Source: Dermatemys mawii
Taxonomy: Eukaryota; Chordata; Testudines; Dermatemydidae
Length of the DNA: 64,000 bases
Direction: 5' to 3'
Assembly: GCA_007922305.1 (NCBI GenBank)
Contig: ML677365.1
Span: forward strand, 19,897,363 to 19,961,362
Below are positions 25,086 through 37,687 of the stretch, in pieces. Position 1 is the stretch's first letter; the number at the start of each line of letters is the position of its first letter. Both the position numbers and the translations under genes were made by a program. The notes under the pieces were generated by a model that worked only from the letters and a program-made list of their open reading frames with translations, had not been told where the DNA came from and searched no databases.

Positions 25086-25438
25086 ACTAAAGGCAGGTAA
25101 GACACAAAAAGCAATGACTATTTGCCCAGGGTTTTATTCCAAGTGAGCACAGGGTAAGTGCCTCCCAGCTCCTGGGAGAGAAAAAAAGGAAGATTCTGAT
25201 CCAATCCATAACCCAGAGGAAGAAGAGTCTCCAGAATGATTGGATACTGGCTGGTGTGTGTATATGTGAGAAGGAAAAAGAGAGAGTGACAGAGGGGAAA
25301 GCAATGATTGATAGCTAGGTGGAATTGTGAGGTCTTTTGTTTTCTGTGTGCGGCATCTTTACATTTCTAAAAGCTCTTCCCATTTGTAGATTTCAACAAC
25401 CATTTTGTTCTCAGAGCTGTTGAGGCCTGTGCAAAGGG

Positions 25439-25752
25439 GCAGTATTTCCAACCCCCTGTAGTCATAAATCATGAGTCAAGCCTCAGTCATGAATTAAAAA
25501 TCATAAGGTTTTTTAAAACTAAACGTTAGATTCTTTTTATTTACCTATTGGTCTTTTAGACTCTAAGGTCCACTTATGGCAACTCTTCTAACTTTTCTCT
25601 GCAATTGTGAGGGACTGAAACACTTTTTTTCCCCCAAAGGAAAGCTGAGATTCTCAGCTAATCACAGCATGCCAAGAGCTGAGGCTTTAAGAAAAACATC
25701 AGATACTGTGAGACTCGGTGAAATTGCAAATTGCAAGACTTGCCAAAACTGT
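25439..25752. mobile_element. Probable MITE with diverged TIRs
   Basis: The left end cagtatttccaac and the complement of the right end (cagttttggcaag) are loosely similar. The interior matches a turtle repeat with 'atcataaggttttttaaaac' and 'aagctgagattctcag' blocks. Confidence 0.5.
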
Positions 25753-26350
25753 CAAGCACACACACTGTGCTCTCTCATGGTGGTTATACTTTTACTCTTT
25801 CATGCTTGTGTATTTTTTTTTTACTAATCTAAAATAAACCATTCAGATTAAAGGCATGTGTATTTCGTTGCGTGAGTGAGCATCCCATGTTAAAGAAAGT
25901 AAGTAGGGGCCTGCTGGCTGGCTGATGGTGTGTGTCTGAGTAAGAGTTGGCTGGCTGGAGTACTGGACTATGACTAGATTGCAGGTGCACTCCTTTGGTT
26001 GCTGGTTCAAGTTCGGCAAAGGTTGGAAGTGATACAGTTATTACTGTGGGATAGATATTCAGGAGCCATCTCAAAAGACCATCCACAACTGACATTATAA
26101 CAGGTAATCTCAACAAAGACCTAGTACTAAACAGGCCTGAAGACTGCCCTCCTATCATTCAAGGTAGTAGGCCTGTTCTGATCTCACTGACTCAGATATC
26201 AGTCGAAGGCCTCAAGCCTTCATAACTCTGTTTTTTAACCTTTAATGAATAACTCATTCACACACACACACATATCCCCCATTTTATCAATCATATAAGA
26301 ACTTTTATCAGGCCATAATGGATAAGTTCAGGTTAAGTTAACATCAGGCT

Positions 26351-26464
26351 TGACAAAGCCCTGGCTGGGATGATTTAGTTGCGGATTGGTCCTGCTTCAA
26401 GCAGGGGGTTGGACACTAGATGACCTCCTGAGCTCCCTTCCAACACTGATATTCTGTGATTCTA
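26351..26464 (+). mobile_element. CR1 LINE 3' end
   Basis: Reads '...gatttagttgcggattggtcc', 'agcagggggttgg', 'ctagatgacctcctgag' and ends 'attctgtgattct', the standard CR1 terminus in sense orientation. Confidence 0.92.
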
Positions 26465-27262
26465 AGTGTGAAAAGAAGATTGACTGGCAGGACTCTATTT
26501 GGCAGGTGATGGGATTTGAATCTAGGATTCAGCCTGCGGCAGTATGGGGGAGCCTTTCAGAGTCCCAGCTTGCTAAAGACTTGGCTTTGTTTCAAACTGT
26601 GACACAGCACTGCACCCTGAGTGCAGCAGGAGCTTCAAGTATAAACAGGTCACCAAGCAGATCAAGGAGCTGCAGAAGTGGTGCCTGATGGATAGCACTT
26701 ACGACAACATTAATATAGCAGCCACTTCAGCAGCTTTTCAGTTGGAACTAGACACACAAGACTCAACTGCTTGAGTAGATCCAGCATGATACTTCAGTTT
26801 TTAAAAAGGAAATTAGATAAAAACGGGCAAATCTGCCATAGAGACCACGATTCAGTATCAGGGAGGGAGTTCCAGGGCTGTGATCTTGACAACTTTTTAT
26901 TCACTGGGTGCTGCGATGCCATCTGAATAATTGGGGCTAGGCTGTGGTATCATTCTAACACTGGTCTCTAAGTACAGCCTAAGTTAAGATGATGGATTCT
27001 GGGACCACAACAGAATGTATGATTTGAGTTCTTGAATCAGGATTAAGCTCCATACCTCCCTATATTTTGTTGAACAGAATCTATTAGTGTAGCATAGCTC
27101 AGAAAAATAGCCTTTAGTAACAGAAAGAAAAACAGCAGCTAGAGTATTTCCCATTTAATTCAATACTGAGTTACACCTTTGAAGTCATTTACCCTTGATG
27201 TGTAAAAGTGTGTGTAAAATACCACCAGATCAGCATGGCAGAGTGCTGCACTCAGTTTGCCT

Positions 27263-27386
27263 TAGGGTGGCCAGACAGCAAGTGTGAAAAATCGGGACAG
27301 GGAGTGAGGGATAATAGCAACCTATATAAGAAAAAGCCCCAAATATCAGGACTGTCCCTATAAAATCGGGATATCTGGTCACCCTA
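27263..27386. mobile_element. Small hAT-type MITE
   Basis: Inverted ends tagggtggccaga and (complement) tagggtgaccaga flank 124 bases. Similar flanking heptamers (tttgcct on each side) suggest a target duplication of 7-8 bp. Confidence 0.75.
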
Positions 27387-27583
27387 CTTTGCCTCGAAGT
27401 AAATGCCTTCATAAACTGAAAGGTATGGAAAATTAGTCTGTTAGCCTGAAGTGGCCAAATTTTCAAAGGGATCTCAACCTTGCCTCCATTTATATCATGC
27501 ACAATGTTTGGTGTATTTTTCCTTACCTCTGCAAATGAGAGAATATATTTATGCAAACCCCCTTAGCATATACAAACTGCACA

Positions 27584-27815
27584 TAGGTTTCAGAGTGGTA
27601 ATGTATAATCAAAAACAACAAGGAGTTCTTGTGGCACCTTAGAGATTAACAAATTTATTTGGGCATAAGCTTTCGTGGGCTAAAACCCACTTCATCAGAT
27701 GCATGGAGTGGAAAATACAGTAAGCAGTATATATATTACATCACATGAAAAGGTGGGAGTTGCTTTACCAGGTGGAGAGGTCAGTGCTAACTATCAAGAT
27801 GGAAGTGGTCTATTC
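27584..27815 (+). mobile_element. SINE/Penelope-tail type repeat
   Basis: 'ggtttcagagtggta', 'gagttcttgtggcacctta', 'aatttatttgggcataagct' and 'aacccacttcatcagatgca' identify the same family as 1934-2068. This copy lacks the gccgtgttagtct head block. It extends into the 'gtggaaaatacag' region, absent from the shorter copy. Confidence 0.8.
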
Positions 27816-27819
27816 TCTA

Positions 27820-30640
27820 TTGCATATACAGTCTCTAGCATTTGCAGACACCTAGTGCAAAGAAAATGGCATATACAAATGACTATGTGCCAAATGTGTG
27901 CATGAATAAACAGAGGCCACATTTTGAAAGCCTGGGCCAAGATTTCTGTGTTTCGTTAGTTGGAGGTAGAGAGAAACATCTATCAAGTGAATTTCCTTGC
28001 AACCCATGAGGAAGCAGATCCTCTGGATACAGTGCAACTTTTCTACATCCTTAATAAGATTTAAGACATTATGAGGCTAGAGAAGGCACCATACATCATT
28101 ACAGAGTGTTTAGTACAAAGTGTAAAACCTGTTAAGTATTGAAAAAATGAGGCCATTTTTCACCTTCCACTTGTAAATTCCCATGTTTCAATTTATTTCC
28201 ATATAAATGTATTGTTGCATAGGCTAATACAAAAAATTATGAACAAAAAAAAATCCCAGTAAAATGTGTTGTACAACGTATGGGAATGTGCAGCTTATGT
28301 GATCTTAACTAAAAATCCATTTTAATGATGAAAGCACCATTTAACATGCAGGCTGGAACTGCACTCATTCATTTATTTATGAGAGTGCACTTTCTGTAGA
28401 GAGAGGAAAGTATGGTTCCCTGCATAGGAGTGCATTATTTTCAAGGCATACGGTATGTTCACCAATTCATTAATTTATTTTGATAACCAGTAAATGTCAA
28501 ACAATATCCGTACACACTATTGACACATTAAGGTTTTCATTAAACAATGAAGATACCTTTCCTCATTACATTATACATTTATAGCACATAGAGCTGTCAA
28601 ATAAATTACTGCAAACCAGCTAAAGCCAGACCTTGTGACACCTGAATCATAGAATCAGGGCAAATAACCTTTAAAATGAAAGATATATGATGAAAATTAA
28701 GGACATTTAATTTGCATAAATATAATGTTAACAATCTTCCCCTTATTACATATTTTATGCCTAATTTATAATTGTCACTATGTTTATTTCTTAACAGTGG
28801 TTTTGAATTCTATTTTTTTTTAATCTTCACTTGCTTTGTTTTGGAATGAGTGAAATACTAATGCTTTAAGAAGTAGAAGCTGATACTTGTGTTTTAAATA
28901 AGTGTCGAAGGATGCATTCTAAGAGGGGAAAATCATAATTCAAATTATGGGGATTTGGGATTAATGCCTAAAAAGGAGACAGCAAAATGTCAAATATAAG
29001 AACTTTGAAAATACTGACCTCCTCTTGGAAACAAATACAAGTCAATGCCCTCCGATAAAGTGCCACATATCAGAACTCCAAATACTGTACTACTGATTTT
29101 CATAAACTACATGGAGTCTAAGTTTACTCCTTTGAGACTTGGGAGCGCAAAGTTGGGCATCTAAATTAATATTTAGACACCTAAATAAGTAACCTTATTT
29201 GTAAAGGTGCTTAGCACCTAGAGCCCCCATTTACTTCATTTTTATAAGCCTCCTTTACTTGTTTAATAGTAAACATGAAGCTTCCCTGAGCCTGTTGACA
29301 TCAGCACCTTCTGAAATGCCTTTGAATGGGAGTTGAGGGAATTCAGCAGCTCGCAGGATAATGTCTTCACTGAGACTGCAGGACAAACTCATTTATCCAA
29401 ACTGCACTTCTCTAAAAACCTATTACCTAATATAGTGGCACGTGCCCAGGTGTTTCAAGGGTGTTCGGATAAGGCTACAATATGGAAAGATGACTGTCTG
29501 GCTCAATACGCACGATAACTAAGTCCCTTCATTCTACTGGATGAAATTCACCCATGTGCAGTGGGCCAGCACAAGGCCAATAAACCACTAAAAGTTAGTA
29601 AATAGTGCATAGACTCTGTACTGACCCTCTGAATAGGGGTGAATTTCAGCCGCTATACCCTGCTGAGTCAGCTGAATAATTTTGGGGAAGCTAGTTTGCA
29701 GACTTGTACTGAAGCTTATGAGCGCTTATGTCTCAGTTCTCCTGCATCCTGACAGCTGGCCTTGGGGAAGACAGCTGATAATCTATAATAAAGTGAAAGT
29801 GTTGTGCAAGTTTCCTTTGAGGATAAGGGCTGATAGGTCAGACACAGAGTGGTCGCTTTGTGAAAACTGTTCACCTACATGAGATATGGTGGTTTGTCTG
29901 TTATCATTCTCCTGCGTGAGTTCATTCAAGAGAGCAGTGATTGTCTGGTTTCACCCACACAGTTATTGGGGTTTTTAGTTCACTGGCTGAGGTACAACAC
30001 ATGTTGTGATATTCACTTGTAGAACCCCTGAATCCTAAAAGGTATGTTGATCATTTTAGCAGTGTAGATATGCCTGCGGGTTTTGTTCTGGCAGGGTCTG
30101 GTGCCACTTTGAGTTGATTTGTCCTGGTCTGGGGGTAGCTTACTTCTGATGATGAGCTTGGAGAGTTGTTTACAGGCCAGAAGAGGGGAGGTTCAAAAAA
30201 GATCTCCTCCAGGATGAGGTCCCCATCGAATATGGGTCTTCGTTGTTAAAAGACAAAAGAGAAAAACACCCTGTCACCTGTGGCCAAATACTTTTCACAA
30301 AGCAATCACTCAATATCTGACCTCTCAGTCCTCATCCTCTAAGGAAACCTGCACAACACCTTCAAAAGACAAGCCTGGGAACTTAAATTCATAACTTTAG
30401 ACATTAAAAATCACGGTCTTAATAAAGACATGGGATTTATGGCTTTACAGGCTTTACATTTTACCTTATTGCATAAGGTAAAATGTATATTTACAGGCTT
30501 TACATTTACAGCAACAGGTAACCCACTAATCTCCTTTATATCCTATGACTACAGGAGTGCTACTGGGCCACTTCACCTTGAATGGTCCCTTAAAATGTGT
30601 GCAAATTACTTATGTTCAGCTATCTGTTCAATCTTGTATT
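27820..30640. other. Mostly unique, gene-poor
   Basis: No exon recognised. 29100-29350 holds an ancient repeat with 'aaggtgcttagcacctaga' and 'gaatgggagttgaggg' phrases. 28140-28850 is AT-rich without visible repeat structure. Confidence 0.4.
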
Positions 30641-30649
30641 TAGCTGTGA

Positions 30650-30840
30650 TACTCTGGACATGTTTACATAGTAATTCAAACCCTGCCACCGGCCCATGCC
30701 AGCTTACTCAAGGTTGTGAGGTTTGGGCTAAGGGTACCAGAGCCTGGGCTGCAGCCCGATCCCAAATATCTACACTGCAGTTAAACAGTCCATTCGCCCG
30801 AGCCCCACGAGCCCGAGTCATCTGGGATGGGTGAGCTGCA
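30650..30840. mobile_element. DNA-element relic
   Basis: 'gtttacatagtaattcaaac', 'cagagcctgggctgcagccc' and 'gagcccgagtcatctgg' are phrases of a common turtle DNA element that also occurs at 39180-39400. Confidence 0.45.
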
Positions 30841-30864
30841 GGTGTCTAACTACAGTAACATATC

Positions 30865-30995
30865 CACAAGGTATCTTTCCCAGACTGAGGAAGAGCTCTG
30901 TGCAGCTCTAAAGCTTGTCTCTCTCACCAACAGAGGTTGGTTAAGGATATTACCTCACCCACCTTATCTCTCTAATATCCTGGGACCAGCACAGT
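30865..30995 (+). mobile_element. Penelope-type tail repeat
   Basis: 'gactgaggaagagctctgtg', 'aaagcttgtctctctcacca' and 'gatattacctcacccacctt' match, in opposite orientation, the tail attached to the Penelope-like element at 62040-62150. A hammerhead-like arrangement (ctgagga, stem, aaag) is present but the G of the GAAA box is changed. Confidence 0.65.
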
Positions 30996-30999
30996 TACA

Positions 31000-33900
31000 A
31001 CTATACCGCAGACAGCCAGGCATTACCTCGGTCTCACTGAAAGCAATGACATGGAAACTATTTTGAAAGAGGGTAGTTCTGTGTTGAATTCTCTAGAGTA
31101 GAATATTATTCATGGGCACCTGTTGTAAGAGGATCTTTTAGTTTTAAAGAATAACAAGGAGAAATGACCATTAATCCTACCAAATGTTTTCAAATGAAGC
31201 TTATGCAGAAGATTTCAGTGAGTTTTAAAAATAAGGGAAGTTTGAAGCCCGTTTGTTATTCCATTAAGGTAATTCAAGACCAAAAATGACCTGATGCGGA
31301 GTGCTGAATTTCTTAAATAATCCCCTTTCTTAATTCTCTTCTAAGTTCAGCTCAATAATCAGCTTATCTTAAAGTTCTCAGAAAATGATTCTATACTCAA
31401 AGAGCAAATGCTGTCATTTTGGGAAGGAGATGCTGCATCTTTAATAGATAAAGAAGGGGATCAAACTTTTGCTTATGTGCAAAACTTAACGACAGAACTA
31501 CAAGTGGTGCTTCCACAATTAAGGGTACTTTAATAATAGTTTATAAAGGCTTAATAAATTATTAATAGCTGTTTTAGTAAATGATTAATCAGTTGTTACA
31601 GACTGTTATAGAGCTCAACAAGGCAACAGGTTTCTTGCAAGCATCTAGAACACCTTCCACTGATATACTTACAATTACGTGTAGAACATACTATTCATGC
31701 CAGTAACATGCTTTTAACATTTATCAATCAACTCTTTGCAAACCATTTATGAATGCAACCTTAATGAAGTCTGACTAAGAAACTTCTGACCACCAGCAAG
31801 GCAGTGAGGGAAACAACTCCAGAATTCCCCTACATTCTGTGAAATACAGAAATATACACCTCCATTCCCCCAAATCTTTATTAATCAGGCCAAGTGACAG
31901 AATAAACACGAGGGAAAAGCCATCCTTGGCACAGACATGCAGAGGGTTGGGAACCAGTGATACTCTCTAACCTCCTGCAACACACACTGCTGGAGATAAC
32001 TGGTTGGGGTTGTTGTAGCAGGGAGTGTCTAGACAGACACTGCTGCCAAGAACTGGCTGCCTGGACTTTGATCTTGCCTAGTTCCCTTCCATTTGAACAG
32101 GGCAGCCTGACACCGCCATTCTCGCTGCATTGCCAAAATGACGCTTGGAAGTAATGAGTCCTGCTCATTTTCCTTTCACCATCCCTATCTCTGTAAGTCG
32201 GTGGGGAAAGGAATCCACAGCTCAGAGTGAGGCTGGGAGAGTGGTGTGGGGAATATATGCTGCCTGTTTCCTTTTGCTTTCTCTTTTTTTAAGTAGGCTT
32301 ATGTTGAGCTCTATAACTTACTAGACCCTCATGTTTTCCTCCAGTTGTTTCACAGATCAACAAATACCACACAATAACTATAATCATAAATTACATTATC
32401 TACCATATTTCAAGATACATATTTGAACTGTGGTTTCTTGGACCCTTTTACGTCAGCGCATTTCTCTTGCATTGTGTGTGCAATACAGATACACAAATAC
32501 ATAGCAGCACTGTATGTTGTAAATGTTTTTGGAATAACCTTATTCTGTATTGCACATTGTTCTCAGTTGTAATGTGACGTGTGTGTAATGGTCTTGACTG
32601 TCACAGCTGCTTACAACAATCTATAATATCTTGCAAATTTTAATGAAACTCAAGTCAGACCTCAAACTAGTAGGGCACCTTTGGGCTGGCTGAAACAAGA
32701 AACCATTCTGGCAAAAATGTCAATTTTTTCCTGTTTTTCAAGCAAATTTTAAAAATTTGATGAAAAACTATGTTAAAATCTCAAACCTTTCGTGATGAAG
32801 CTCAAAGCCTGTACAAATCTCAAACCTTGTTCTCTGACAGGTTCATAAACCTTTTGTCCTGCTTCTTCTCAGGCTAGAGGGACTAGTCCCACAATAGGGC
32901 TGCCTTTCTCTTGACATGATGCCTATCCCTTGAGGTCTGTGACCACCCATACCTGTTGCCCTCTTCTTCCTCTCTCCTTCCGCGCTTCTGGTTGTCACTA
33001 TGCTGCACATCATGGCCATTTGGAACACAGAGAGAGAACTCAGATGATTTTGCTCCTGAAGGACAGATTCCTAACAAGCTGTAGGCACTTAAACTAAAAG
33101 AGAATTTCCTTTAATTGTTAACAGATTAGCACCAGTAACAAATAGTGGAGCAGCTGTGATTCCATCCAGTAAAGGAGCAATTGTATACATACACACTATC
33201 CAATACATTACAATATAAATGAACTACCTGAAAATTAAATAGTGGGTGCTGTCTCTGTGATATGTAATGAATAATCTTGTGGGAGAAACAGACTTCAGTA
33301 CTTCTGACTAAATAGCAAATCAGTAGAGTGTAAATACAGCACTGAACGTACCTCGAACTACTTACAAAGAGTCATCTTGCCTTATTTTGCAATGCTTTGG
33401 GGGCTTAATTTAACAACACTAACATTTACCTTAAGAAAGAAGGAACTAGATAACACTCATCTATCAGCGCACTCTAGTAATCACTTCATTTTTTAATCAT
33501 AAGATTAATAATAAATTAGGCCAATTTCTCAATTTTACAGAAGGAGAGATTAAGCTGTACACTGCCCCCACTCCAGCACACGCTGATTTACTCTGGGAAA
33601 TCTGGCCCAAAATTTACAAGGTCAAACTTTCAAATTGCTGTCCTCAAAATGTTCATGCATCTGCTTCTATGTATAAGACCCACATGTATCTGTGCAGCTG
33701 AACATGCCATTATCCCACCTGCATAGTGGGCAATTGCTCATTTGCCCACTAAAATATATGTCCTGCATGTGCAATTTTAGGTCCCCTTTTGAATATCTGT
33801 TCCATGATATGATGCTTTGGCTAGATCCTCAAGTGATATAAATTTGTGCAGTTTCATTAAAGTCAATGGAGCTATGTGGATATATACAGATTGAGAATAT

Positions 33901-34742
33901 GGCCCATAATATTCTTGGGCCTGAGACTGTGTATTAAGCCAGGGTCACATACATATGCAGACTCTACACACATCAGAGAGGATCAAACCTGGGACCTTTA
34001 GACCAAAAGTAAAAGTCTCTTCTTGCACTTGAATTAAAGAACTCCTTTGGTTAAACAAATCAGCAAGCTGTAATAGTCACTGGCACTAGTCTCTGGAGGG
34101 AGACATGATAACATTTACTGAGCCAGTATATTCTTTGCACACTCAAAACTCCCACTGAGCTCCCATTGGGCATTAAATAGTATACAAAGATTAAATGTGC
34201 AAGAAATGCAGGACTGGGTTAGGTGCACAAGGTTATACAATATGATGTTGCTATTACATGTGGTTGGTTTTACGAAGTAAAGGATTAAAGCAGATAATTG
34301 AAACAAAATAGGATTTTTGTATATGGTATGCTGTATACATCGCACCAGTCACTACAAATCATTTGCAAAAGTTCATAATGTCTTACTCTTCCATGCACAA
34401 AACTATAGTTGTGCATTACAAATTAAGTTTTTATAGAATGAGCTAAAACAATATAAATCACTGTAATAAAAGGTTGATATCCCATGTCTGCTTTCTAATA
34501 TTTTGTGTCCAACGTGTACAAAAATACTATATATATCCACAATAGAATAATCCATTATATAAACACTCTCTCAGCAGCGGTAGCTCAGGAGAAATCTTTG
34601 GCAACACTGATGTCTATTAAACATATTTGGCATACAAAATACTACCTACATGATCTCACAAAAGAAGATGTAAGGAAAAGCAATGGCATAGTTCATTCTG
34701 TATGTCAGCAGATCAAAATAGCCACCCTGCATCATGTCGACT
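31000..34742 (-). other. Downstream flank, includes SLC26A7 3' UTR
   Basis: The 3' UTR of SLC26A7 must begin at 34742 and run leftwards, but its end is not visible. Possible ATTAAA signals occur on the minus strand near 33109 and 33493. An old repeat with 'gtcaatggagctatgtgg...atatggccc' lies at 33825-33905. No other gene was recognised. Confidence 0.4.
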
Positions 34743-34778
34743 TCATACTTCACTGTGATCACCGAGTTTGCTGAAATT
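34743..34778 (-). CDS. SLC26A7: SLC26A7 last coding exon
   Basis: Eleven codons and a TGA stop follow acceptor GTTTTAG|AAT. They encode NFSKLGDHSEV, nearly identical to the known C-terminus of the main SLC26A7 isoform. The exon is short, but the near-identity, correct phase and acceptor make the assignment firm. The sequence below 34743 on this strand is 3' UTR of unknown length. Confidence 0.92.
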   Translation of the reverse strand, partial: NFSKLGDHSEV

Positions 34779-35937
34779 CTAAAACTGAAGGAACAGAAAG
34801 GTTCCCCTTATTATCATGTATTACCAAATTATCATCCACATTGTGAGTGCATATTACATGAACCAGCAGGAAAGTAAGCATTGCAAAGAGAGATAAATCC
34901 AAAGGCTATACCTCATCTTCATTAGAGACAAAACAACAGATGAGCCACAAGGCTCCTGGCATCATTAAGGAAATTCAGACAGTATGACGTTACTGCTGGA
35001 AACCAGATATATACGGAAGAGCCTTGATATTTTGGAGGGATAGAGTTTGATGTGGGAGGTAACCATTCTGCCAGCTTCTCACCTCCCTACCAGTGCAAGC
35101 CTGCAGAGGCTCAAGCGTAAAATAGAACACCACAGACTCTTTCCATCAGTCGGAGAAAGCTCCTCCTATTCCATTTCCAGTGGTGTCTTCCTCATCTCCC
35201 CTCCCCTCATACTGCTTCTCTGCCATCTTCTCCCATCCCCAGGAGTAATGAGAACAAGGAACATATCAAGACACCTATTCCAGTAAATTGAGTGCTCTCT
35301 GTTGAGATTTGCAATTCCTTCACACAAATTAAGTATAATGGGCCAACTGAAGTACTGGCATGGGTTGGGGATGTGTGTATGTGGAGCTGCAACACTCTGG
35401 AGGATCTTGGGGACAGATTGTGCCTCAAGAGGCCTGATCCTTTTTCGAGCCCTTTGAGAATTCCTTGGCTCATTTTGGCAAGATTTAATTGGCTCTGTTC
35501 CTTGCTCGGGAAGATTGTTGAAGGAAGGAAGGGTGGGTAGAAAGGTAGCTTTGTGTGTTTACAGTGTACATTCAGTTAAAAAGGCATCACAGTGAACAAG
35601 GTTTGTACTGTTTATATTATGAGCATAGGGCAGATTTAATACTTTTAACAAGGCATACAAGAACTGGTTTTTACCAAATAAAAACTAGTTGAAGCTTCAA
35701 CCCTTGTTTCCAGAACCAAGCCTCCCTCTCGCACCCACATAGTTCTCTCTGTCACCTTTCAAGAATAGTCTGTTCTTTCATCTGCAGACTCTCACCAAAA
35801 TGCCTCCCTTCCCTAAGGGTCCCATTTCATCCTTTCCCCTGCCCTTTTAAATTCAAGCTGAGGAACTCAGTAGCACCTGTGTAACTCTGTTTCAGTGTAA
35901 CCTAGACTGTATTATGCATCAGAGCATGTGCCCACCG

Positions 35938-36382
35938 GCCATTTTTATGTGGCTCGCAAGCTCAGGCCAGGGGTGCGGTGCCAGTGGCCCCACGCTCCCA
36001 GCCAGGGGAGGGGCCGAGTGCAGCAAGCCGCGGGGTCCCATGCTCCCGAGTCGGGGAGGCTTGTGGGGGGGGTTAGGTGGTGGGGTCCCAGGAGCGGGCA
36101 CTCAGGGAACAGAGAGCAGGGGAGCTAAATAGGGGGTGGGGTACTGGGAGAGACAGTTAGAGTGGGGGGTCTCTGGAGGGGGTGATCAGGGGACAAGGAA
36201 GGGGGAGGAGTTGGATGGGTCGAGGGTTCTGAGCACGTTCTGAGGCGGGGCAGTCAGAGGGTGGGAAGTGAGTGGGGTCGGATAGATAGGCTGTTTGGGG
36301 AGGCACTGTTCTCCCTACCTGGCCCTCCGCACAATTTTGAACCCCAGTGTGACCTTTGAGCCAAAAAGTTTGCCCACCCCTG
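35938..36382 (+). mobile_element. hAT element, 3' half
   Basis: It ends with aagtttgcccacccctg, the terminal inverted repeat of the family seen complete at 55622-56396, and carries the same G-rich 'gggacagggagcagggg'-like interior. The left terminus is missing. It lies in the last intron of SLC26A7. Confidence 0.7.
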
Positions 36383-36393
36383 GCATAGAGGCA

Positions 36394-36702
36394 TCAGCAC
36401 CTACCACAAAAAGCTGCCAAGGTCCATAAGTCATCCCTAAAGGAAGGGGAGGGACTGGTGTGCTGAGAGAAGCAGATAATTAAATTCCAGAAGTTGAAAT
36501 ACCAGCCAGTGGTCATTTGTAAACACGAAACATTAATAATGGGAGCAAGTTGCTTGATGCGGGAGGGTGGGTAGAAAGGTAGGTTTGTGTCCAAAGGACT
36601 CACTGGATGTATGGGACTTGTACGCTGCAACAAATTTTTATAAGCACCCAAACCAAGCCTTTGAACCTTTTGGATGTCACCTATCACTGCTTTAAAACTC
36701 AC
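36394..36702 (-). other. Open read-through after SLC26A7 STAS exon
   Basis: The frame of the 36703-36806 exon stays open through its donor site for about 100 further codons, down to a stop at 36394. The added residues show no domain I recognise. It may be a chance open stretch or an alternative C-terminus produced by intron retention. Only transcripts could tell. Confidence 0.3.
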
Positions 36703-36806
36703 CTTGTTTAAATGAACGGCACCAATTGCAGAAGAAACAGATTCAAAGAAGACAGGATTTTCAGATCCCAGATTTCCACTGTACTGCATAGCTTTTACCA
36801 AGGAAG
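36703..36806 (-). CDS. SLC26A7: SLC26A7 exon: end of STAS
   Basis: The exon starts with two bases completing an alanine codon, then 34 codons. It includes [12 protein letters not shown] and [19 protein letters not shown], the end of the STAS domain. The acceptor is TTATTACAG|CT and the donor AACAAG|gtgagt. The open frame runs on past the donor to 36394, so intron retention would give an extended alternative C-terminus. Confidence 0.95.
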
Positions 36807-36893
36807 CTGTAATAAGGCACATACATGAACATTAAAAAGATAATGTGAGCATTTAAATTACTGTTAAAAATGTATCTGTGGCCTGATACTTGC

Positions 36894-36948
36894 CTTTACA
36901 ATGTGCTAGTAACACATCAATACTTCTGTTTTTAAAATCCATGTAAAT
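36894..36948 (-). CDS. SLC26A7: SLC26A7 exon with GC donor
   Basis: The exon has 18 codons plus one base and encodes IYMDFKNRSIDVLLAHCK, matching the STAS segment that follows the core. The acceptor is CCTTTAG|ATT. The only junction that preserves both alignment and frame is AAAG|GCAAGT, a GC donor with otherwise ideal consensus. The intron that follows is only 87 bases long. Confidence 0.93.
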
Positions 36949-37150
36949 CTAAAGGAATGACAACAATAAAGATTATACAAAACTGTTTGAAGCCTCGACT
37001 GTGAATAAAATACTCAAAATAATTTAGATATTCAAAACAAAACGAGAAACATGCTGTAATGGCTTCAAGTTTTACCAAACATATACACTAGAGGGAGCCA
37101 TTTCATAATATAAACAATACAAAGCTATGGGTACAGTATGACATGACACC

Positions 37151-37303
37151 GTTAAATACACAAAAGAACAAAAAGAATGAGGAGTACTTGGCACCTTAGA
37201 GACTAATAAATTTATTTGGGCATAAGCTTTCATGGGCTAGAATCCACTTCATCAGATGCACAGAGTGAAATATACAGTAGGAAGATAGTTACAGAGGAGC
37301 CCC
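37151..37303 (+). mobile_element. SINE/Penelope-tail repeat, left part
   Basis: 'gagtacttggcaccttagag', 'aatttatttgggcataagct' and 'cacttcatcagatgca' identify the family. Its continuation ('cagagaacatgaaaaagtgg') resumes at 37641 after the inserted element. Confidence 0.75.
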
Positions 37304-37640
37304 GCTATAACGCGACAAATGGAATCCAAGAAATCCCATCGCGGGAAATGCAGGTTCGCGTTCTAGCAGGTTCTCTGTCCCAGGCAGGCGCGGGGCCATG
37401 GCTTCTCTCTCCGCTGCCCAGCAGGGGAGAGAAGCTGCGGCCCTGCGCCTGCCGAGGGCAGAGAACACCAGCGCCTGCAGCCCCGGAGTCCGCTGACCTG
37501 GCAGGCGCATGGGCCACGGCTTCCAGAGAACAGAGATGCCTGCAGCCTTGGGACAGAGAACAGAGATGCCTGCAGCCTTGGGAGCCACAGTATAATCGCA
37601 TTATATCTGAATTCGCATTATAGTGGGGCATATTACACCG
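37304..37640. mobile_element. Tigger-like element inserted in the repeat
   Basis: The left end cagaggagccccgctataac and the complement of the right part (ccccactataatgcg) form a Tigger-type inverted terminus. The insertion separates the two halves of the flanking repeat. The interior is GC-rich with no transposase frame. Confidence 0.6.
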
Positions 37641-37645
37641 GGGCG

Positions 37646-37687
<42 letters not shown>

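Noticed and set aside
25960..26030. tRNA-like phrase ending in a 'ggttcaagttcgg' B-box-like word
   Set aside because: No cloverleaf or matching A box could be drawn; probably a chance match or an old tRNA-derived repeat.
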